A DNA stretch of 11,938 nt from Psychrobacter sp. (GCA_012270355.1 JAAXIL010000111.1:1-11938); one strand, 5' to 3'; numbered from the stretch's first letter, positions 1-7,846 are shown. The notes: generated by a model not told the origin, from the letters alone. Translations and numbers: made by a program.

Positions 1-8
1 AGGAAATT

Positions 9-1313
9 ATGAAATTTAATAAACTATCTTTGGCTTTGGCAGCTGCAGTTGCTTTGCCAATGACTGCCCAAGCTGGCGTAACTGTGAGCCCACTACTTTT
101 GGGTTATCATTATACCGACGCTGATGACACTAATGACAAACAGCGTGAAATACTACGTACTGGTAAAGACTTGTATGTAAATGCTGATGGTAATGTAATT
201 GATCCCAACTTGGGTAACGATAACGGTGGGGTAGCTAAAGAAAGTGGCTTGTATACTGGTGCTGCTTTAGGTATCGAACTTACACCTTCGACTCAGTTCC
301 AAGTTGAATATGGCGTAAGTAATACTAATGGTGAAGCTTCTGAAGATTCAGCTGATGCGGGTGTTAACCGTTTCGATGTTGAACAGGAAATGATTTCTGG
401 TAACTTCTTGATTGGTACCGATCAATTTGGTACTTATCGTGACAATGCATTCCGTCCTTACGTTTTAGTAGGTGCAGGTCAGTCTAAAATTGAAGTTGAA
501 AATCAAGAGACATATGACGGTATTAGTGGCTCATCTGTAGGAGAAGTTCCTGCAGGAACTATGGTTGACAGCACTAAAGACACCATTGGTAATCTAGGTT
601 TGGGTGCGATGTATCGGGTTAATGATGCCCTTAGCCTACGTGGTGAAGCTCGTGCTATTCACAACTTCGACAATAACTGGTGGGAAGGCATGGCCTTAGC
701 TGGTTTGGAAGTTGTTCTTGGCGGACACTTAGGACCACAAGTAGTTGTACCGCCTGCCGTTGAGCCAGTGCCAGGTGTTGAGCCAGCTCCAGTTGTCGTT
801 GTCGAAGAAGACGTTGATAGCGATGGTGATGGTGTGATTGACTCATTAGATCAGTGCCCTAACACTCCAACGAACTTGGTAGTTGATGAGCGTGGTTGCC
901 CAATCCAAGGCGAAGAGATTGAAGAACTGCAAATGGAACTTCGTGTCTTCTTCGATAATGATAAGACCAACATCAAAGATCAGTATAAGCCAGAAATCGC
1001 TAAAGTTGCTGAGAAGATGCGTGAGTATCCTAACGCAACTGCAAGCATCGAAGGTCACGCTTCGAAAACTGGTCCATCTGCTGCTTATAACCAGCGTCTA
1101 TCAGAAGCTCGTGCAGTAGCAGTTAAGAACATGCTAACTAACGAGTTTGGTGTTGCACCAAATCGTCTAAGCACAGTTGGTTATGGTTACAGCCGTCCAA
1201 TCGCTGATAACGATACTGAAGAAGGTCGTGCGATGAACCGTCGTGTTTATGCGGTAATTACTGGTAATAAAACAACAACTGTTGACATCACCAAAGACAT
1301 GAACGTTCAGTAA
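9..1313 (+). CDS. ompA: OmpA-family outer membrane porin
   Basis: Predicted outer-membrane beta-barrel protein that anchors the outer membrane to peptidoglycan. A signal peptide covers residues 1-22: positive N-end, Leu/Ala-rich core, and TAQA before Gly23. A beta-barrel region follows to about residue 240, then a Pro/Val/Glu linker (about 244-267). Next is a thrombospondin type-3-like acidic repeat, DSDGDG at 270-275, with a Cys pair at 283 and 297 that probably forms a disulfide. The C-terminal OmpA-like domain is about 309-418, with GH at 349-350 and LSEAR at 364-368. At 434 residues it is longer than the roughly 350-residue Acinetobacter OmpA. The ATG at 9 follows AGGAAA at bases 1-6, so the promoter lies outside the window. 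Arg and Gly codons are mostly CGT and GGT, as in highly expressed genes. Odd point: the position that is usually Asp in the GHTD motif is Ser352, while Arg368 is kept. The family call is secure; strict orthology to ompA is likely but not proven. Confidence 0.9.
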   Translation: MKFNKLSLALAAAVALPMTAQAGVTVSPLLLGYHYTDADDTNDKQREILRTGKDLYVNADGNVIDPNLGNDNGGVAKESGLYTGAALGIELTPSTQFQVEYGVSNTNGEASEDSADAGVNRFDVEQEMISGNFLIGTDQFGTYRDNAFRPYVLVGAGQSKIEVENQETYDGISGSSVGEVPAGTMVDSTKDTIGNLGLGAMYRVNDALSLRGEARAIHNFDNNWWEGMALAGLEVVLGGHLGPQVVVPPAVEPVPGVEPAPVVVVEEDVDSDGDGVIDSLDQCPNTPTNLVVDERGCPIQGEEIEELQMELRVFFDNDKTNIKDQYKPEIAKVAEKMREYPNATASIEGHASKTGPSAAYNQRLSEARAVAVKNMLTNEFGVAPNRLSTVGYGYSRPIADNDTEEGRAMNRRVYAVITGNKTTTVDITKDMNVQ

Positions 1314-1341
1314 ATAATCGTTCATTGATTTTTGCAATAAA

Positions 1342-1367
1342 AAGTCACCTTCGGGTGGCTTTTTTTT
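1342..1367 (+). terminator. Rho-independent terminator of ompA
   Basis: An 8-bp stem (1342-1349 with 1354-1361, one T-G wobble) closes a TTCG tetraloop at 1350-1353 and is followed by a T-run reaching 1367. C(TTCG)G is an exceptionally stable tetraloop. It lies 28 bases past the ompA stop, so ompA is probably transcribed on its own. Confidence 0.93.
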
Positions 1368-1391
1368 ATGCTCAAAAATTAGTTATTGCAC

Positions 1392-1420
1392 ATAACAATG
1401 ACATATAAAGGTGTTATACT
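1392..1420 (+). promoter_or_regulatory. Candidate sigma-70 promoter of typA
   Basis: A TATACT -10 box at 1415-1420 (5 of 6 consensus bases) lies 17 bp after ATAACA at 1392-1397 (4 of 6 to TTGACA). It sits between the ompA terminator and the typA start, giving a leader of about 60 bases. The spacing is ideal and the position fits. The call is from consensus matching only. Confidence 0.5.
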
Positions 1421-1489
1421 GCCAGCCCTTTACAAACTTAACCATACTTTTCATTAAATACTTTAACTAAGCCTTAAGAAGATATCTGT

Positions 1490-3361
1490 ATGTCAGACAA
1501 CAACTCAAACAATACGCCAAATAGCATCGAAAATTTACGCAATATTGCAATTATTGCTCACGTTGACCATGGTAAGACGACGCTGGTCGATAAATTGTTA
1601 CACCAGTCTGGCACGTTTGATGAACGAGCCGATATGGGCGAGCGGGTGATGGATTCTAATGCACTCGAGCAAGAGCGAGGCATCACTATCCTAGCTAAAA
1701 ATACGGCAATTAAATGGCACAACCCCAAAGACGATGTGGAATATCGCATTAACATTGTTGACACGCCAGGACACGCCGACTTTGGTGGCGAAGTTGAGCG
1801 AGTGATGTCGATGGTGGATTGCGTCTTATTGCTCGTGGATGCCGTTGATGGTCCAATGCCACAAACTCGATTTGTCACCCAAAAGGCATTTGAACAGGGT
1901 TTAAAACCGATTGTTGTGATTAATAAGGTTGACCGTCCTGGCTCTCGTCCTGATTGGGTCATGGATCAAGTGTTTGATTTATTCGATAATCTCGGAGCAA
2001 CAGATGAGCAATTAGATTTTCCAATTGTTTATGCATCAGCTTTGAATGGCGTCGCTGGATTAGAGGCAGACGATCTAGCAGATGATATGACGCCGCTATT
2101 TGAAACCATTGTGAACGTGGTTGAGCCACCCCAGGTAGATGTCGACGGTCCATTCCGCATGCAGATCTCAAGCCTAGACTACAACAGCTTTGTTGGTGTC
2201 ATTGGTATTGGACGCATCGAGCGAGGACAAGTCAAAACCAATACTCCCGTGACTGTAATTGACAAAGACGGCAAAACCCGTAACGGTCGTATCTTGAAGA
2301 TTATGGGCTATCACGGTTTGGATCGGGTTGATGTTGATTCGGCTCAAGCGGGTGACATAGTGTGTATTACAGGTTTAGACGATTTGAACATTTCAGATAC
2401 CATCTGTGACCCAAATAATGTCGAAGCCCTGCCACCGCTTAGCGTGGATGAACCAACCGTCTCAATGACCTTTCAGGTGAACAATTCGCCGTTTGCGGGT
2501 AAAGAAGGCAAGTTTGTCACTTCACGAAACATTCGTGAGCGTTTGGATAGAGAGTTGATTCATAATGTGGCATTGCGTGTCGAAGATACCGAATCGGCTG
2601 AAAAATTTAAAGTGTCGGGACGTGGTGAGTTGCATTTATCTGTATTGATTGAAAATATGCGTCGGGAGGGTTATGAGCTTGGTGTATCTCGCCCCGAGGT
2701 TATCGTAAAAGAGGTAGATGGACAACTGCAAGAGCCGTATGAAAATGTCATTTTTGATATCGAAGAGGAGCATCAAGGGGCGGTGATGGAGCAGGTCGGT
2801 TTACGTAAAGGCGAGATGACCGACATGCAACTCGATGGCAAAGGTCGGATGCGGATTGAAGCGGTAATGCCAGCACGAGGCTTGATTGGCTTTCGCTCGG
2901 AGTTCATGACCATGACGTCTGGCACAGGCATCATTACATCCAGCTTCTCGCATTACGGCGAGCAGAAATTGGGTGACGTGGGCGGACGCAACAATGGGGT
3001 ACTCATTTCCATGACCAATGGCACTTGTTTGGGCTATGCATTGTTTAATTTGCAAAAACGAGGCAAGCTATTTGCCGAGCCACAACTTGAAGTATATGAA
3101 GGCATGATTGTCGGCATTAACTCTCGCAGTGACGACATGGTCGTCAACCCAACCACTGCCAAACAGCTTACCAATGTGCGTGCCAGTGGTACAGATGATG
3201 CTTTAACGCTCACACCTGCCATCAAACTTACGCTAGAACAAGCTCTTGAGTTTATTGAAGACGATGAGCTTGTTGAAGTCACGCCAAAATCGGTCCGTAT
3301 TCGTAAAAAGTATTTGACCGAAAGCGAACGGAAACGTGAAAGTCGTAAAAAAGAAGCATAG
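1490..3361 (+). CDS. typA: Ribosome-associated GTPase TypA/BipA
   Basis: Translational GTPase of the EF-G/LepA superfamily that binds the ribosome and supports subunit assembly and growth under cold or other stress. All G motifs are visible: P-loop AHVDHGKT at 23-30, the switch I RGIT at 63-66, DTPGH at 91-95, NKVD at 145-148 and SALNG at 183-187. The region after about residue 200 matches the rest of the family: a beta-barrel domain II, the EF-G-like domains III and V (including the [11 protein letters not shown] segment), and the TypA-specific C-terminal domain ending in a basic tail rich in Arg and Lys. At 623 residues it is slightly longer than the usual 603-615, because of a short Asn/Ser-rich N-terminal extension before [16 protein letters not shown]. 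The ATG at 1490 is preceded by a modest AAGAAG (1477-1482). It has its own candidate promoter and no strong terminator after it. Highly confident assignment. Confidence 0.98.
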   Translation: MSDNNSNNTPNSIENLRNIAIIAHVDHGKTTLVDKLLHQSGTFDERADMGERVMDSNALEQERGITILAKNTAIKWHNPKDDVEYRINIVDTPGHADFGGEVERVMSMVDCVLLLVDAVDGPMPQTRFVTQKAFEQGLKPIVVINKVDRPGSRPDWVMDQVFDLFDNLGATDEQLDFPIVYASALNGVAGLEADDLADDMTPLFETIVNVVEPPQVDVDGPFRMQISSLDYNSFVGVIGIGRIERGQVKTNTPVTVIDKDGKTRNGRILKIMGYHGLDRVDVDSAQAGDIVCITGLDDLNISDTICDPNNVEALPPLSVDEPTVSMTFQVNNSPFAGKEGKFVTSRNIRERLDRELIHNVALRVEDTESAEKFKVSGRGELHLSVLIENMRREGYELGVSRPEVIVKEVDGQLQEPYENVIFDIEEEHQGAVMEQVGLRKGEMTDMQLDGKGRMRIEAVMPARGLIGFRSEFMTMTSGTGIITSSFSHYGEQKLGDVGGRNNGVLISMTNGTCLGYALFNLQKRGKLFAEPQLEVYEGMIVGINSRSDDMVVNPTTAKQLTNVRASGTDDALTLTPAIKLTLEQALEFIEDDELVEVTPKSVRIRKKYLTESERKRESRKKEA

Positions 3362-3375
3362 TCTAATTTAACGTG

Positions 3376-3450
3376 CCGATAGTAAGCAAAGTTTTGGTCT
3401 TTTATCGGAAATTACTTTAGTTATAAGCCAAAATAAGGCACAATTTGGCT
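3376..3450. repeat. Two inverted repeats in the typA-mscL spacer
   Basis: CCGATA (3376-3381) pairs with TATCGG (3403-3408) across a 21-base loop. AGCCAAA (3426-3432) pairs with TTTGGCT (3444-3450) across an 11-base loop. Neither is followed by a T-run, so they are weak terminator candidates. They could be operator or mRNA-structure elements for mscL, or chance. The rest of this 168-bp spacer shows no gene and no convincing promoter. Confidence 0.3.
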
Positions 3451-3529
3451 CGTTTATGTTCTTAAAGGCTGGCAACATTTGTCGGTCTTTTTTGGCACTT
3501 GAGCGTCTATTATTTTTCGAGGAATTATT

Positions 3530-3952
3530 ATGAGTTTAATGTCCGAATTTAAAGAATTTGCCCTAAAAGGCAATGTGATGGATTTGGCAGTTGGTATCAT
3601 CATTGGTGGTGCATTTGCAACCATCACGGATTCATTGGTCAAAGATATTATTATGCCTTTGGTGGCCTTCATCTTTGGCGGTGAAATTGATTTCAAAAAT
3701 ATGTTTATTATGCTTGGCGATGCTCCAGAGGGAGTGGCAAGAAGCTATGACGCCTTACAAGAGGCGGGCGTACCAATCTTGGCGTATGGTAACTTCATCA
3801 CAGTCATCATTAACTTCTTAATCTTAGCGTTTATCATCTTTATGATGGTGCGTTTTATCAATAAGCTACGCCGTGAAGACGAAGCTGCTCCTGAAGAGCC
3901 TTCAGAAGAAGTGGTTTTGCTTAGAGAAATCAGCGATAAACTGAGCCGTTAG
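3530..3952 (+). CDS. mscL: Large-conductance mechanosensitive channel MscL
   Basis: Inner-membrane homopentameric channel that opens under membrane tension and releases solutes during osmotic downshock. The N-terminal amphipathic segment [18 protein letters not shown] is typical of the family. TM1 spans about 19-48 ([21 protein letters not shown]), a periplasmic loop covers about 50-88, TM2 about 89-111, and a charged linker leads to a short C-terminal helix ending LLREISDKL. At 140 residues the length is normal (about 136). The ATG at 3530 is chosen because GAGGAA at 3519-3524 is correctly spaced from it; a second ATG three codons later would give a protein matching the family nearly as well. 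The gene lies 168 bp downstream of typA and is followed by a strong shared terminator. Family members are often induced in stationary phase or by osmotic stress, but I see no clear promoter here. Confidence 0.97.
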   Translation: MSLMSEFKEFALKGNVMDLAVGIIIGGAFATITDSLVKDIIMPLVAFIFGGEIDFKNMFIMLGDAPEGVARSYDALQEAGVPILAYGNFITVIINFLILAFIIFMMVRFINKLRREDEAAPEEPSEEVVLLREISDKLSR

Positions 3953-3977
3953 TTTTGCCGGATTTATTCAAATAAAT

Positions 3978-4007
3978 AAAAAAGCTAACCGATTGGTTAG
4001 CTTTTTT
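3978..4007. terminator. Bidirectional terminator between mscL and the convergent gene
   Basis: A 13-bp perfect stem (3978-3990 with 3995-4007) closes a GATT loop. An A-run on the left and a T-run on the right (to 4009) make it work in both directions. It ends mscL on the plus strand and the small exported-protein gene on the minus strand. A second partial copy of the right arm, TTAGCTTTTTTT, follows at 4012-4023. Confidence 0.94.
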
Positions 4008-4039
4008 TTAATTAGCTTTTTTTAAGTAGTGACATGCAC

Positions 4040-4468
4040 TTATTGCGGTACGACCACCACATTATCGTCAGTATTAATGATGATTTCAGAAGGTTGATCC
4101 ACCACAATACGAACTTCATTATCATTTATGGCTTGTGATTTGTAGTAGTTGTCTTCAGCGACCGTGCAACCTAAGCAACGTTGAAGTGCTTCCCAAGGCT
4201 CAACAACCAATTTTTGTTGCGATTGGTCAAGATTGCCACCCACCGCCGCAAAAGGGGCGCTGACCACATAGGCAACCGTACCTGCAACCGCTGCAACCAC
4301 GCCAAGCGGTTTGCCAACTACCGTATCCACTACCATGGTGTCATAGGATGGACCAAAATCTTCTTCGTCGATTTCGATAGCAGCCACACTCGGAGCAGTA
4401 GAAACCATTGTTAATGCGGATGCGACAGCGAATGTCTTAAAAGACTTGCTTAGGTGAGGGAAGTTCAT
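4040..4468 (-). CDS. Small exported protein of unknown function
   Basis: I do not recognise the family. The 142-residue product has a signal peptide: Lys8 and Lys11, then a hydrophobic stretch 13-22, with likely cleavage after SVA or SVAA near residue 29-30. An acidic segment follows (IEIDEEDF, 31-38). Next is a Gly/Ala/Val-rich hydrophobic stretch of about 46-78 (GKPLGVVAAVAGTVAYVVSAPFAAVGG) that could insert in a membrane. Then come an EPWEALQ segment and a CLGC Cys pair at 98 and 101. The C-terminal tail, about 115-142, alternates Val/Ile with Asp/Asn and looks beta-stranded. The ATG at 4468 is preferred over an upstream in-frame TTG at 4501 because AAGGA precedes it by a normal distance and the signal peptide begins there. 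The gene converges on mscL and shares its terminator. An envelope location is inferred; no enzyme motif is visible. Confidence 0.8.
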   Translation of the reverse strand: MNFPHLSKSFKTFAVASALTMVSTAPSVAAIEIDEEDFGPSYDTMVVDTVVGKPLGVVAAVAGTVAYVVSAPFAAVGGNLDQSQQKLVVEPWEALQRCLGCTVAEDNYYKSQAINDNEVRIVVDQPSEIIINTDDNVVVVPQ

Positions 4469-4655
4469 AACAATATCCTTTGCGAAAACTTTTGCGGACA
4501 AATAAAAGTTTGACTTAAAAAAACTTATTTTGCTATTAAAGCAAGTTGTTATCCTAAAAGCAACAAATGCGTTAGAATATCAGACAAAAAGAAAGTTTAA
4601 TTGACCCAGAGTCATATCTTTAGTTCCGGACGTATGGTCATATTTTCAGGTGATA

Positions 4656-6590
4656 TCAATATTCTTGCAAACGATCATTGATGTCGGATCGTCCTAAAGC
4701 AAAGCGGTTTTGTAAATCAGTGAGTAGTACGTTTACCATGTTACTACTGCCAATGCCCTGATAGGCTCGGATGAGTAAGATACCTGTATCTAAATTTGGT
4801 GTCAGGTCATAGACGGGTTGCAGTGTATCGACGATCGTCGCATAATTTTCGTCCCCCAATGCATCTGCCATCGTCAAGTTTAACGCATCCAAATAGTTGA
4901 TTTGACGGAAGTTTGGGTCATTAAACGGCACGGCAAGCACTCGCTTGGCTATTGAAAGTGAGCGAGCCACATCGCCTGCATCCTGCTGGGCAAACAAAAA
5001 TTTGGCGTAGGCGATTTGATGGGTGAAATTCTCAGGATCAAGCTCAATGAGATGATTAAGCACCGCTCGTTTTTGTCCCGCATCCGTATCGTTATCAAGC
5101 AATTGTGCTTCAGCAAAGAGCAGTTTGAGGTCATCGGGGAAACGTTCGGCCGTGGTTTGTAGCAGTTGCAATGCCTCATCTTGCTTGCCTTGTTGCCGTA
5201 AAATATCGGCCTGCAATACCGCACTGTCTGGGGCATAAACTGGGAATTGTTGGGTCAAGGTTTGCAAAGTTGCCAGTGCTGATTCAGGGTCGTTTTGTAG
5301 CAGTTGCAATGCCACCAATTTTTGTCTGGCATCGAGTACCAAATCCTCTCGCATCACTTTGGCAAAAAATCGTTTTGCGGAGTCTAACTTGCCTTGCCGC
5401 TCGTGGCTAATGCCTAAGTAATAATAGGCTTGATCAAGATAGGCTGGATTAGATGCCAAGTTTGCCAGCAATTCGTCAGCTTTATCATACGCTTCGAGAT
5501 CTAAGCTAACGAGTGATGCTAACAAAGTGATTTCTGGGTTCTCGAAAATGTCATCTGCTTCAACCAATAAGTGCCATGCCTCAGAAGTTTGCTCAAGTGT
5601 CAGCCGATAGCGAATTTCATATAGATATAGGTTTTCTTCACTCAATCTTGCACGTTCTTGACTAATATATGCCAGCACGTCTTCTGGGGGTTGCAATTGG
5701 CGAATAATGTCCGCTTTTAACGTGATATATGGCACAGTGTCGGGCTGAAGACGCAAGGCATTGCTGACGGCAACCAAAGCAGGTTCAGGCTGATTTAATT
5801 GTGACAATAACCCAGCTTGCATGACAAGAAGCGAGGGGTTGTCACGGGTGGGTAAGTCCTGCAAGGTAGCCAGCAACGCCCGTTGATCGGCAGGTGCGGT
5901 AGGATAAATACCTGTTAAAATCTCATTCAAATCGGCTTGCGGATTGTCTCGCAAAATTTGCGATAGTGTGTCACCTGCGGTGTCATAATCTAGAGCTTTA
6001 AGTGCTAAATGTGCCACAAAAAATTGAGCTGGCACATGCTCGGAATTTTGTATCTGCCATGCTTTGGCAAACCGTAACGCCTCATCAGGCGTGTCGTATT
6101 GAATAGATAGGGTTAATGCCCGCTCAAACACAGTGGTGGCATCTTGCTTAAAGGCTTCGCTTTTATAAATTCGTAACGCCTCGTCAATGTTGCCTCTATT
6201 GAGCAAAAATTCGGCGTACATGACCTGATATAAACTTGGTCGATTGCGGGCAGAGTTGATGCGAACGCCAGCGTCGGTGGATTGAGTTGATACAGCGTCA
6301 TTTTTAACTGTCGAAGTAAGCACGCCCGAAGTCACTGCCTTGTCTATGTCAGTGGTGGTTATGGGAGTGGCGGTGGTTGATTGCGGTTCGATAGCTTGAT
6401 TTTGATTCAGGTTGTCGTCATTTACTAGGTCAGTGGTTGAGTTGTCCTCACTAATGGACTTATCTACCACCGATGGCATTAATACCTTCAAAATAGGCGT
6501 GAAAATATTGTCGGCAGAGGCGGGCACGGCAACAACCCCTGCGGCGAACAGGGTAGACATCAGCAAGACTTTGTGCGGTGAACTGAGCAA
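4656..6590 (-). CDS. Exported TPR-repeat protein, TTG start
   Basis: A large all-helical tetratricopeptide-repeat protein, probably periplasmic or outer-membrane associated, that would act as a protein-protein scaffold. Residues 1-26 form a signal peptide (His6-Lys7, hydrophobic core, VPASA before Asp27). A Ser/Thr/Asp/Asn-rich linker covers about 45-112. Helical repeats run from about 118 to the end, with TPR-like units such as AEFLLNRGNIDEALRIY, LGISHERQGKLDSAKRFF and ADILRQQGKQDEALQLL. TTG at 6590 is chosen as the start: AGGA (6598-6601) lies 7 bases upstream of it, and it supplies the charged n-region of the signal peptide. The first ATG (6560, residue 11) has no Shine-Dalgarno sequence and would cut into the signal peptide. 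The gene lies 54 bp after ispA on the same strand, so co-transcription is likely. The exact partner and function are unknown; no enzymatic domain is visible. Confidence 0.88.
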   Translation of the reverse strand: MLSSPHKVLLMSTLFAAGVVAVPASADNIFTPILKVLMPSVVDKSISEDNSTTDLVNDDNLNQNQAIEPQSTTATPITTTDIDKAVTSGVLTSTVKNDAVSTQSTDAGVRINSARNRPSLYQVMYAEFLLNRGNIDEALRIYKSEAFKQDATTVFERALTLSIQYDTPDEALRFAKAWQIQNSEHVPAQFFVAHLALKALDYDTAGDTLSQILRDNPQADLNEILTGIYPTAPADQRALLATLQDLPTRDNPSLLVMQAGLLSQLNQPEPALVAVSNALRLQPDTVPYITLKADIIRQLQPPEDVLAYISQERARLSEENLYLYEIRYRLTLEQTSEAWHLLVEADDIFENPEITLLASLVSLDLEAYDKADELLANLASNPAYLDQAYYYLGISHERQGKLDSAKRFFAKVMREDLVLDARQKLVALQLLQNDPESALATLQTLTQQFPVYAPDSAVLQADILRQQGKQDEALQLLQTTAERFPDDLKLLFAEAQLLDNDTDAGQKRAVLNHLIELDPENFTHQIAYAKFLFAQQDAGDVARSLSIAKRVLAVPFNDPNFRQINYLDALNLTMADALGDENYATIVDTLQPVYDLTPNLDTGILLIRAYQGIGSSNMVNVLLTDLQNRFALGRSDINDRLQEY

Positions 6591-6644
6591 GGTTTTATCC
6601 TAAACAATTGTCTTAAAATCAAATCTCAAACCAATAAAAAATGG

Positions 6645-7667
6645 TTAAAACTTACGTTGCCATAACCAACTTGCCAGTTGTTCTAGCATGGACTGCGAGT
6701 GAAACGTGGTTGCCAATGCGTCGGTTGCTTCAGCAAATAAACCTTCAGCATATTGTTTGGCATTCTCGACACCCAACAGCGTGACATACGTTGATTTTGC
6801 CAACTTGTCATCACTGCCTGCCCGTTTGCCGAGCGTTTCGGTGTCAGCGGTCACATCGAGCACATCGTCTTGCACTTGAAATGCAAGCCCAATGCTTGCC
6901 CCAAATTGCTCAAGCTTCGAAAGGTTGGTTAGACTGGCATCTCCACAAATCCCGCCCATGAGCACACTCGCTTCAATCAACGCCCCTGTTTTATCTCGAT
7001 GAATGGTTTCAAGCTCGGTCTGACTGACAGATTGATTTTCTGCCAACAAGTCCCGCATTTGACCCGCTACCATACGACGGGCTCGGGGGGCGAAGGTGGT
7101 GTGTAATCGTTGGCTTAAGGCATCATCTATTGGTTCAAACGTGGGCAGGTCGGCGGTCAGCATTTCAAACGTCAGTACCTCGAAAGCTAACGTCTGCAAC
7201 ACATCGCCTGCAAGTAAGGCAGTTGCTTCGCCAAATTTGACATGACACGTCGGCTTGCCTCGCCTTAAATCGTCATCATCCATACACGGCAAATCGTCAT
7301 GAATCAGCGAATAAGCGTGCAAACACTCTACCGCCAGCATGGCTCGCCTGACCGAACTAGGCAGGCTGTTTATGGTAGCGATGGTTGTGGTATCAGTATC
7401 AGTTTGTGGATCTGAAGAAAAACTTGTTCTTGTTTCTATATTTGAACTTGGATTTGAGTTTGGATTGTTTTTGACCGTCAGCCACGCCGATGCCACAAGC
7501 AAGGGGCGTACCCGTTTGCCATCGCTCAACGCATAGGTACACGCTTCAAACAGCGAAGAGGGCAAATTGGCATGGTGGAGCAGTGTCGCAATGTCTTGCT
7601 CTAACGTTTCAGACACAAGCCGTTGTAACGCTATAAATTGAGGGTTAGAGGCAAAAAGAGTGGACAT
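6645..7667 (-). CDS. ispA: Farnesyl diphosphate synthase (short-chain trans-prenyltransferase)
   Basis: Condenses isopentenyl diphosphate with DMAPP and then geranyl diphosphate, giving farnesyl diphosphate for undecaprenyl phosphate and quinone synthesis in the cytoplasm. GKRVRP lies at 50-55. The first aspartate-rich motif is DDLPCMDDDD at 124-133, followed by LRRGKPTCHVKFGEA. The second is DDVLD at 267-271, followed by DTETLGKRAGSDD. The C-terminus ends in WQRKF, resembling the basic end of the family. At 340 residues it exceeds the usual roughly 300. The excess lies mostly at about 66-100, an Asn/Pro/Ser/Thr/Asp-rich stretch with short tandem repeats between the GKR helix and the helix leading into the first Asp motif. 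All catalytic motifs remain intact, so activity is expected. The ATG at 7667 has only a weak Shine-Dalgarno sequence. It is probably the first gene of a unit with the downstream TPR gene. GPP-specific or longer-chain products cannot be excluded from sequence alone. Confidence 0.95.
   Translation of the reverse strand: MSTLFASNPQFIALQRLVSETLEQDIATLLHHANLPSSLFEACTYALSDGKRVRPLLVASAWLTVKNNPNSNPSSNIETRTSFSSDPQTDTDTTTIATINSLPSSVRRAMLAVECLHAYSLIHDDLPCMDDDDLRRGKPTCHVKFGEATALLAGDVLQTLAFEVLTFEMLTADLPTFEPIDDALSQRLHTTFAPRARRMVAGQMRDLLAENQSVSQTELETIHRDKTGALIEASVLMGGICGDASLTNLSKLEQFGASIGLAFQVQDDVLDVTADTETLGKRAGSDDKLAKSTYVTLLGVENAKQYAEGLFAEATDALATTFHSQSMLEQLASWLWQRKF
7368..7472 (-). repeat. Low-complexity insert within ispA with short tandem repeats
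   Basis: This stretch encodes IspA residues about 66-100. On the plus strand TTGGATT occurs at 7448-7454 and 7460-7466 (12-bp period, encoding NPNS/NPSS). TATCAG is repeated at 7391-7396 and 7397-7402 (6-bp period, encoding Thr-Asp pairs). Both periods are multiples of three, so the reading frame is preserved. The pattern suggests replication-slippage growth of a surface loop. Confidence 0.6.
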
Positions 7668-7689
7668 GGCTTAGAGGTTACTTAATTTA

Positions 7690-7719
7690 TATATAAAGGG
7701 CGAATAACAAGTATGACAT
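7690..7719 (-). promoter_or_regulatory. Candidate ispA promoter
   Basis: Read on the minus strand, ATGTCA (7714-7719, 4 of 6 to TTGACA) is followed after 18 bp by TATATA (7690-7695). Transcription would start about 15 bases before the ispA ATG, giving a very short leader, which fits the weak ribosome binding site. Consensus matching only; the AT-rich run allows other registers. Confidence 0.35.
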
Positions 7720-7775
7720 GGATTCGCTAGACCTTAATTATACCTTGATTACGGGCTGATTTTGGTAAATAAAAT
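7713..7775 (+). promoter_or_regulatory. Candidate fadBA promoters
   Basis: Two weak options are visible. One is ATGACA (7713-7718, 5 of 6) with AATTAT (7736-7741, 4 of 6) at 17 bp; it would overlap the ispA -35 box back to back. The other is TTGATT (7745-7750) with TAAAAT (7770-7775, 5 of 6) at a long 19-bp spacer. Either would give a leader of about 200 bases before fadB that includes the possible small ORF. Confidence 0.25.
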
Positions 7776-7846
7776 TGCGTTGAAGCGGTTATTTAGTGTG
7801 TGCGTCAATCCTTCACTAACAAAACTCAAACGTCAAGGAGATGTGA

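Noticed and set aside
1558..1962. Long minus-strand open frames opposite typA, fadB and fadA
   Set aside because: They are antisense shadows of strongly conserved genes, with low-complexity translations rich in Ser, Thr and Arg and no supporting start signals.
3376..3408. Terminator for typA
   Set aside because: The 6-bp inverted repeat has a 21-base loop and no T-run after it, so it was listed only as a repeat.
4469..4501. Upstream TTG start for the small exported protein
   Set aside because: It has no ribosome binding site and would place 11 residues ahead of a normal signal peptide; the ATG at 4468 has AAGGA correctly spaced.
7827..7831. PsrA-type or FadR-type operator for fadBA
   Set aside because: Only a single CAAAC half-site is present; no GTTTG partner at the right spacing and no FadR-like palindrome was seen.
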